Source: Endozoicomonas sp. SCSIO W0465 (GTDB lineage: Bacteria > Pseudomonadota > Gammaproteobacteria > Pseudomonadales > Endozoicomonadaceae). Taken from it: a stretch of 64,000 nt of DNA. The notes beneath the pieces were generated by a model. The model did no database searches. It was not told the origin of the DNA and saw nothing but the letters and a program-made list of their open reading frames with translations. Position 1 is the stretch's first letter, and the number at the start of each line of letters is the position of its first letter. This document shows, piece after piece, positions 55,480-61,331 of the stretch. A program made the position numbers and the translations under genes. The stretch spans positions 3,450,001-3,514,000 of the forward strand of contig NZ_CP092417.1 of the NCBI RefSeq assembly GCF_023716865.1. The letters run 5' to 3'.

Positions 55480-56564
55480 TGTTCCACCTCAGAAGAATCC
55501 GTTTTTTTAGACAGTGCTTTTTCAAAAGCCTCGGCAATACCGCGAGTTCTTTCAAGTTCAAGGCGAAGCGTGGTGATTTCATCGAGCCGCTCTTCCGCTA
55601 CCAGTAGACGGCTTTCCAGCTTTTTTTTATCTGATATCGCGGCCCTGTATTGTTCCTGCACCAGGTGAGACTCTCTGGACCCAGCAAGTAGAGTGCGCAC
55701 TGAGCCTAATACATTGCTCTGATCGCAGTCCAGCAGCACCATTAACTGATGGGCAAGTTGAACAACACTCTCTGCTTTACCTTTCTCCAAAGACAGGCCA
55801 TTTCTTTCCTCACAAACCTGAATATATGCTCTGGACTTGCTGTCCAGTCGGCTTTGCAGCTCCAGATTATTTCTTTTCGACTCCTGCTGCTCTTGCTGCA
55901 GATTACTGATCTTCTTTTCCAGTGCCTGTTTTAGCCTTCGTTCATCATCAACTACGCCGATCCAGTGATTGAGCTGCTCCTGGCTTCTCTGGTCCATCTG
56001 TTTTTCAAGATGGTTTATAGCCTGAAGATGATTGGCTTTTTGTTCAGCGGCAGCCGTGTGTAGCTGCTCAGTTTGTCGCTGTTCTGATTTCAGGCGTGAC
56101 TCCAGCTCCCTCAAGTTCTCATTGTTTTGTTCCAGCGTAAGCTTTGTTGCATCAAGCTCTGCGCTGAGCCGTTGCATCTGACCCTGCAGCTCAGAGTTGC
56201 TTCGGGCCAGTTGATCATTTTTATCTAAAAGCTGACTCAGGCTTTCCTTTAGCTCATCGATCTCCTGGTTTGCAGATTCTTCAAAAGTCCGCTGTTCTTC
56301 TGATAATTGATGCTTCCACTGCGCAATCCCTCTTTTCATGCCTCTGACCAGATCATCCGGCAATTCAAGCTCCTCAGCTTCACCAAGAGCGCCTAAATAT
56401 CGCCATTCATTGTAATAGGGCAGTATGGTCTGCTTCCCCATTTTCCCTAACCTGGCGACCTTGTCAGCATTAATTCTCTCTCCTTTCTCTTTCAAGTCAT
56501 CAAGAATACTGAAAACGTGCTGCCTTCTTAGTTTGTCCTGCTCTGAATCCTTCATTTTCTGCAT
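55476..56564 (-). CDS. KfrA-like DNA-binding coiled-coil protein
   Basis: In the 362-aa protein, residues 1-100 resemble the KfrA N-terminal DNA-binding domain (HVFSILDDLKEKGERINADKVARLGKMGKQTILPYYNEW). Residues about 85-350 form a long coiled coil rich in Gln, Glu, Leu and Arg. Plasmid KfrA proteins bind their own promoter region and help partitioning or nucleoid-like structure. A perfect 40-bp palindrome lies 18 bp upstream and is the likely operator. The 3' end overlaps the integrase start, so it may regulate or assist recombination. Confidence 0.82.
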   Translation of the reverse strand: MQKMKDSEQDKLRRQHVFSILDDLKEKGERINADKVARLGKMGKQTILPYYNEWRYLGALGEAEELELPDDLVRGMKRGIAQWKHQLSEEQRTFEESANQEIDELKESLSQLLDKNDQLARSNSELQGQMQRLSAELDATKLTLEQNNENLRELESRLKSEQRQTEQLHTAAAEQKANHLQAINHLEKQMDQRSQEQLNHWIGVVDDERRLKQALEKKISNLQQEQQESKRNNLELQSRLDSKSRAYIQVCEERNGLSLEKGKAESVVQLAHQLMVLLDCDQSNVLGSVRTLLAGSRESHLVQEQYRAAISDKKKLESRLLVAEERLDEITTLRLELERTRGIAEAFEKALSKKTDSSEVEQ

Positions 56565-56581
56565 ATCCTAACTATCGATAG

Positions 56582-56621
56582 AACTGATAATACCAGTATT
56601 ATAATACTGGTATTATCAGTT
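56582..56621. promoter_or_regulatory. 40-bp perfect palindrome, probable KfrA operator
   Basis: Each arm is AACTGATAATACCAGTATTA and its exact reverse complement, with no spacer. It lies 17 bp upstream of the KfrA-like start, where it would cover the promoter. Nested inside are ATAATACCAG/CTGGTATTAT half-sites. Autorepression is the obvious reading. Confidence 0.85.
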
Positions 56622-56635
56622 TATCCAGACAAAGC

Positions 56636-56669
56636 TTTACTGCCGGTAACTGAACTTACCGGCAGTAAA
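56636..56669. promoter_or_regulatory. 13-bp inverted repeat upstream of the palindrome
   Basis: TTTACTGCCGGTA and TACCGGCAGTAAA are separated by ACTGAACT. There is no T run on either side, so it is more likely a second protein-binding site or an element end than a terminator. Confidence 0.55.
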
Positions 56670-56929
56670 ATGAAAAATCTAAAAAAATCTGTCAAAATGA
56701 AGGGATGAAAGCATGAAGAAAGGCTGTAGGGAGGGAGAGAAGCTGTTAAGCGGGGGAGTAGAAACCAAGAGTAAGAAAATGCTCCGCTTAACCAGCATCT
56801 CTTGGACCATGCCTGTAGAGTTCAGCGTGGATACAGCGAGGATAAGAATATGGGAGAGAACAAGGGCCCTGAAGAGTAACTTCTATAACACTCCCACAAT
56901 TCTGTAGAGCCCCTGTAATAATGGCTTGC
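56670..56929. other. intergenic region between KfrA-like and MarR genes
   Basis: These 260 nt have no frame I trust. A + strand frame from 56713 (64 codons) has an AGGGATG just upstream but unremarkable composition and no recognisable features. Confidence 0.3.
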
Positions 56930-57259
56930 TCATTTCAGGTAGCGAGCTTTCTGCTTAATCTTTTCAACCAGCTTTTTACCTTTTGCTGTCAATGTCAGCT
57001 TGAAATAGCGGCCATCATCTTCATGCTGGACCTTTTTAATCAGCCCCAGTCCGGGCCTGTCGTGACGCCCTTCACCAAGACGTTTAACGCTGACAGCGAT
57101 ATCACTTGGAGTGCCACAGGTGAGCTTTTCCGCATTTACAAGATCAGTAATGGTTTCCCCGGGGTTTTCTGCAACAACGAGGAGAATTTGCCACTGGATA
57201 ACCGTCAGTGGTTGTTCCTGCATCAACTGGGTTAATTTGATAAGACCTTTTAAAGTCAT
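56930..57259 (-). CDS. MarR-family winged-helix regulator
   Basis: The 109-aa protein has a winged-helix pattern: LTVIQWQILLVVAENPGETITDLVNAEKL, a recognition-helix region SDIAVSVKRLGEGR, the wing LIKKVQHEDDGRYFKLTLTAKG and a final helix KKLVEKIKQKARYL. It is shorter than typical MarR proteins (about 140 aa), with a reduced N-terminal dimer helix. Target and ligand unknown. It is transcribed away from xthA. Confidence 0.78.
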   Translation of the reverse strand: MTLKGLIKLTQLMQEQPLTVIQWQILLVVAENPGETITDLVNAEKLTCGTPSDIAVSVKRLGEGRHDRPGLGLIKKVQHEDDGRYFKLTLTAKGKKLVEKIKQKARYLK

Positions 57260-57370
57260 TGGCAGTTACCTTTCTCTAGTTAGTTATGAGGTTTGTTGTG
57301 GACTAGTAGCGTCGTTTAATTTCCATGCTATTAGGCTTAAGCCTAGTCTGTACAACCGTTACGGCGACTG

Positions 57371-57736
57371 CTATACCAGAATAAATGTTAGACAGTTTTC
57401 TACTGTTATAGCAAGTTTCCGTTTACAGTCGTTAAATATTTCGGCAGCGGGTAACAAAACTGTTACGTTAGGAAACAAGCATTCAAATGGAGTTCCGTCC
57501 AGTAATAGAGTATCCAGATTACCATATAGCCCGCCATTTATTACGACTGAAGGCGGATAGAGCATGATGACGTCTAATAAGTAGATTTCTCTAATATTAG
57601 TAAAGTGTTTGACAACTAATTTTTGAAAAAATTCTCTAAAAAAAGACATTACGCATATATTGTCGTGAATAAGGCCCTCGACGGGTATTTTTTTTCTGGA
57701 TGTCGGGGTTGATATCGGCCCTATTTGTATTCGCAT
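57371..57736 (-). CDS. hypothetical protein (doubtful)
   Basis: A 121-codon reverse-strand frame starts MRIQIGPISTPTSRKK, with a hydrophobic middle (IYLLDVIMLYPPSVVI). There is no ribosome site before the ATG, no family resemblance and AT-rich composition. It may be chance. It occupies most of the 57260-57835 gap upstream of xthA. Confidence 0.25.
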   Translation of the reverse strand: MRIQIGPISTPTSRKKIPVEGLIHDNICVMSFFREFFQKLVVKHFTNIREIYLLDVIMLYPPSVVINGGLYGNLDTLLLDGTPFECLFPNVTVLLPAAEIFNDCKRKLAITVENCLTFILV

Positions 57737-57835
57737 AATATATATTATGTTAAATAGATAACATCTTGGGATGTCACAAAAATACCAAAACCAATATAAT
57801 GAACAACCTAACTAACCTGATATTATGATAAAACG

Positions 57836-58654
57836 ATGAAAATAGTCAGCTTTAATGTGAACGGGTTGAGGGCGCGCTTACATCAACTGTCGCAAGTAAT
57901 TGATTACTATAGTCCTGATTTAATAGGCCTTCAGGAGATCAAAGTATCTGATGAGCAATTCCCGGTTAAAGCTATCGAAAGCATGGGCTACAACGTCTTG
58001 TTTCATGGTCAGAAAACCCATTATGGAGTTGCATTACTCAGTAAGACTCCGGCATTGAATGTACAAAAAGGATTCCCGGCAGCCCCTTCTGAAGCCCAGC
58101 GTCGGCTGATTATCGGAGACTACGAACTGAATGGGCATATGTTACGGGTGATTAATGGGTATTTTCCCCAAGGAGAAAATCGCAGCCACCTAACCAAATT
58201 CGCAGACAAAGAGAAGTTTTACAATGATCTACAGCGTTATCTGCATAACTCATGTTCCCCTCTCTCCAATATTTTAGTTATTGGTGACTTTAATATCTCT
58301 CATACAGACCTGGATATTGGCATTGGCCCTGATAATGCCAGACGATGGCTCAGAACCGGTAAATGCAGTTTTTTACCGGAAGAACGGGTGTGGTTTGATC
58401 GGCTGCTTGATTGGGGCCTAACGGATTGTTTTAGAGTCCTATACCCTACTGAAGACAGGCGGTTTAGCTGGTTTGATTACCGCAGTCGTGGTTTTGAGAG
58501 TGATCCAAAAAGGGGGTTGAGAATAGATGGTGTTTTAGCAACGGCCCCATTAATGCAAGCATGCCATTCTGTAACGATTGATTATGATATCAGAGCAATG
58601 GAGAAACCCTCTGATCATGCGCCTGTTATCGCAGAGTTTTCACTGGACAAATAA
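57836..58654 (+). CDS. xthA: exodeoxyribonuclease III
   Basis: This is the main AP endonuclease / 3'-5' exonuclease of base-excision repair. The 272-aa protein has MKIVSFNVNGLRARL (Asn of the active site), LIGLQEIKV (metal Glu), VINGYFPQGENRSH, ILVIGDFNISHTDLDIG (catalytic Asp and Asn) and a C-terminal MEKPSDHAPVIAEF (catalytic His). The length is standard for XthA. Confidence 0.96.
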   Translation: MKIVSFNVNGLRARLHQLSQVIDYYSPDLIGLQEIKVSDEQFPVKAIESMGYNVLFHGQKTHYGVALLSKTPALNVQKGFPAAPSEAQRRLIIGDYELNGHMLRVINGYFPQGENRSHLTKFADKEKFYNDLQRYLHNSCSPLSNILVIGDFNISHTDLDIGIGPDNARRWLRTGKCSFLPEERVWFDRLLDWGLTDCFRVLYPTEDRRFSWFDYRSRGFESDPKRGLRIDGVLATAPLMQACHSVTIDYDIRAMEKPSDHAPVIAEFSLDK

Positions 58655-58750
58655 ATACCATTTTTATCATTTGATAATCATTCGCATTTGTAACATTCGA
58701 AAGGCGGTCTATTATAAGGCCAATCAATAACAAATGATTGGGATATAAAT

Positions 58751-59545
58751 ATGGCCGCTTTTCAAAAAAGTAGAATGCTATTGATGTTACTCGCTATCTC
58801 TCTACCAGGCAGTTTACTGGCGGGGTTAGAAAATAGCGTTGAAAATCATGAGATTTCCTTAAACTACCTGAACAAAGAAATAACCAAAGCTGTGATTAGC
58901 GTTTTCTGCTTCGAACAAAGCAATAGTTGTCAATCAACATTGGAATTTGAACAGGATGGCGATTACCAATCCGTTGTTACACCGGCTTCGTTAAGAGGTA
59001 TGAAGTTCCAGGGGCACTTTCAAAGAGATCTAAATAACTTGTCAGAGTTTGGTGCAGTAGCCATAAAAAAAGACAGTAGGGAAACCAAAATTCCATTAAG
59101 TATTGATTATGATAAGCTGTCACTTGGTGATTACGATAATCCGATCACAAGAGCTGTGATTGCCCAGCTACACCCTTCTCTCATTTATCATGCCTCAACA
59201 GAGCTGGAACAGATTACCAAAATTTCTGACTATCTGATCGGTGAAACTAAAAACTCTGAGACACTTCATTTATTTAAGCCAGAACGGCACAAACTGTCTG
59301 ATAAGGACTTCAAGAAGTTAGTAAGCTCTATCAATGCTGAGTTCATGACGCTTGATATTGGTGAGAGCTATTCGATGGTTATTGTTTTCAATCATAAGAA
59401 GATACCAGAATCTATCCATGTACTTGATCGCTGGAAACTCTACAGAGATCCGATCTTTAAAACCATTATTGGCTACGGTGATTTAGTTGGTCTGGTTTAC
59501 ATGGAATGGACTTTATTAAACACACTGGATCAATCGTTGGTTTAG
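58751..59545 (+). CDS. secreted hypothetical protein, first gene of a His-rich locus
   Basis: The 264-aa protein has an N-terminal signal peptide (MLLMLLAISLPGSLLAG, about residues 9-25). The mature part has two Cys in FCFEQSNSCQS, possibly a disulfide, and a mixed alpha/beta composition. I do not recognise a family. The 3' end overlaps the next gene by 40 nt in another frame. The region upstream (GTAACATTCG...TATTATAAG) may hold its promoter. Confidence 0.6.
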   Translation: MAAFQKSRMLLMLLAISLPGSLLAGLENSVENHEISLNYLNKEITKAVISVFCFEQSNSCQSTLEFEQDGDYQSVVTPASLRGMKFQGHFQRDLNNLSEFGAVAIKKDSRETKIPLSIDYDKLSLGDYDNPITRAVIAQLHPSLIYHASTELEQITKISDYLIGETKNSETLHLFKPERHKLSDKDFKKLVSSINAEFMTLDIGESYSMVIVFNHKKIPESIHVLDRWKLYRDPIFKTIIGYGDLVGLVYMEWTLLNTLDQSLV

Positions 59546-59946
59546 GAGCACATAGTCATAGTCACACTCACGGATCAGTAACTACTGGTTCTTCTTCAGT
59601 ATTTAACAAGCTGACCAGCCTTATTGGGGCCGGCTTTCATATTGCGGAGATTGTTGATCACACAAACGGTGTTGGCGAGTTTATTAATGGTGGTCAGAAG
59701 CATTATCACGATCATGACCATGGCATATGGGAAGATATTTTTGGCGTCATGCATTTAGGACATACTTTGTTTGAAATGGCAATGGAGCCCTCTCTGCCGC
59801 ATGGCATTCAAACTGTTTTAACCTTTGCCAGCTTTGGCTATCACCATGTACCGCATCACTATTACGAATACTCAATGTCAGATGTGCTTCGTCCAGTGAT
59901 CAGCTCGGGTCTTCAATCTTCCCTTGAGGCTAGCAGTCTCAACTAG
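59506..59946 (+). CDS. histidine-rich small protein, second gene of the locus
   Basis: The 146-aa protein has His clusters HSHSHTHG (about residues 16-23), HYHDHDHG (about 66-73) and HHVPHHYY (about 113-120), of the type that binds Zn, Ni or Cu. A glycine/serine stretch and hydrophobic segments (LTSLIGAGFHIAEIV) lie between. The start ATG 59506 overlaps the upstream gene by 40 nt and has no good ribosome site. Either it is translationally coupled or a frameshift split one longer secreted His-rich protein. No family recognised. Confidence 0.55.
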   Translation: MDFIKHTGSIVGLGAHSHSHTHGSVTTGSSSVFNKLTSLIGAGFHIAEIVDHTNGVGEFINGGQKHYHDHDHGIWEDIFGVMHLGHTLFEMAMEPSLPHGIQTVLTFASFGYHHVPHHYYEYSMSDVLRPVISSGLQSSLEASSLN

Positions 59947-60086
59947 CTAGTTTATTGGAATTCCCTTGAACTCTGTTAATATTTGCACAGAGTTGCTGAT
60001 TTCTTTCATCTTCTTCATAAACCATAAGAAACTGGTCGCATTTCCAAGGAGATATTGCGAGAATTGCACAACTTAAGGATATTAAT

Positions 60087-60197
60087 ATGCGTCCGGTGTT
60101 GTATTTTTATATAAACGCTTCAGTTACTCACCGTGCAGACGCTAAAAAACGAACACGCGTCAGGGCAATGACGGCCAAATCAAAAATAAGAATATGA
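60087..60197 (+). CDS. possible 36-aa small protein or leader ORF
   Basis: The ATG 60087 has AAGGAT 6 nt upstream and a 36-residue Arg/Lys-rich frame ending TGA at 60197, 18 nt before the RND adaptor gene. It could be a leader peptide or chance. The rest of 59947-60215 holds nothing I recognise. Confidence 0.25.
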   Translation: MRPVLYFYINASVTHRADAKKRTRVRAMTAKSKIRI

Positions 60198-60215
60198 AAC
60201 CGGGGTAATGCAAGA

Positions 60216-61325
60216 GTGCAAAAGTTAGTCAATGTAAACGGCTCATGGTTAGTCGCCGGTGTGATTGCGGCTGGCATCGGTATCTACCTGCTGACGGCTG
60301 ATGTCGTTAATATCAACGACACTGAAAAAGTTGCCCCTCCTGCTCAGGATAGCCGTGAGGATGCGGTGGTTCCCGTTGTCCAGGCCTCTCACTTTGAGCA
60401 AATAGCGGTAAAACGCACGCTCACACTCTATGGCACAACGGAAACTGACCGGACTGTAACCGTCAGTGCCGAGCTGGCAGCTCAAGTCATTAATATCAGT
60501 GCTGAACGTGGTCAACTGCTCGCTGCGGGAAATGAAATTATCCAACTGCGCGAAGGCAGTCTGAAAGCTCAATTGAAATCTGCTGAAACACGGGTCAGAC
60601 AAGCTGAACAGGATTACCAGTCCGCCCTTTCATTACAAAAGAAAAAACACATCGCCGATAATCAGATTACTCAGCTAGAGGCCTCTCTGGCTGAGGCACT
60701 GTCGCAGAAAAAGCAACTTCAGACCCAATGGGAAAACACCCTGATTAAGGCCCCTGTTTCCGGCATTCTTAACAAGCGCTATGTGGAAGTGGGTGACTTT
60801 ATTGATAAAGGCAAACCTGTGGCTGAAATTCTCGACCTTGATCCACTGGTGGTTCATGTAGATGTTCCCCAGAATCATATTAATCACTTTGCGTCCGGCC
60901 AGAGTGCTGTTGTTCGATTTCTCGGTGGAGCAACCAGCAAAGCCACGATTCGCTTTATTGATCGACAGGCTGATGCATCGACCCGAACATTTTCAGTTGA
61001 GTTAACTATCCCGAATCCCGACATGAAAATTCCCGCCGGCCTCAGTGTTGAGGCCGATCTGTTGATGGAAGAAGTCATGGCACTTGAAATAAGTCCTGCC
61101 TGGCTTGCGTTGAGTGAGGCTGGTGAACCCGGTATCAAATGGGTAACGTCGGGCAATCGGGTTCAATTCACCCCGGTGAATGTGGTCAAGTCTGAGAGTA
61201 ACCGTCTTTGGGTAACTGGCATACCCGAACAGGCCAGAGTCATAACTCGAGGTCAGGGCTTCGTTCGATCCGGTGATCAGGTTGATGTCATCAACCCTGA
61301 TGCTTCTTTGGTTGCCGGGGAGTAA
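60216..61325 (+). CDS. RND efflux periplasmic adaptor (membrane fusion protein)
   Basis: The 369-aa protein starts at GTG 60216. An N-terminal membrane anchor (GSWLVAGVIAAGIGIYLLTAD) is followed by a barrel-sandwich hybrid and alpha-hairpin (LKAQLKSAETRVRQAEQDYQSALS...NQITQLEASLAEALSQKKQLQ), then IKAPVSGILNKRYVEVGDFI and a beta-barrel. It links the inner-membrane pump at 61332 to an outer-membrane channel. No lipobox is seen. It is 6 nt before the pump gene, so one operon. Confidence 0.92.
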   Translation: MQKLVNVNGSWLVAGVIAAGIGIYLLTADVVNINDTEKVAPPAQDSREDAVVPVVQASHFEQIAVKRTLTLYGTTETDRTVTVSAELAAQVINISAERGQLLAAGNEIIQLREGSLKAQLKSAETRVRQAEQDYQSALSLQKKKHIADNQITQLEASLAEALSQKKQLQTQWENTLIKAPVSGILNKRYVEVGDFIDKGKPVAEILDLDPLVVHVDVPQNHINHFASGQSAVVRFLGGATSKATIRFIDRQADASTRTFSVELTIPNPDMKIPAGLSVEADLLMEEVMALEISPAWLALSEAGEPGIKWVTSGNRVQFTPVNVVKSESNRLWVTGIPEQARVITRGQGFVRSGDQVDVINPDASLVAGE

Positions 61326-61331
61326 TGGCCA

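Noticed and set aside
53238..56621. Prophage
   Set aside because: A recombinase is present but no capsid, terminase, tail or lysis genes lie within the window, so a small integrative element is the better reading.
56713..56907. 64-codon + strand frame between the KfrA-like and MarR genes
   Set aside because: Has a weak purine-rich site upstream but no recognisable sequence features; left as intergenic.
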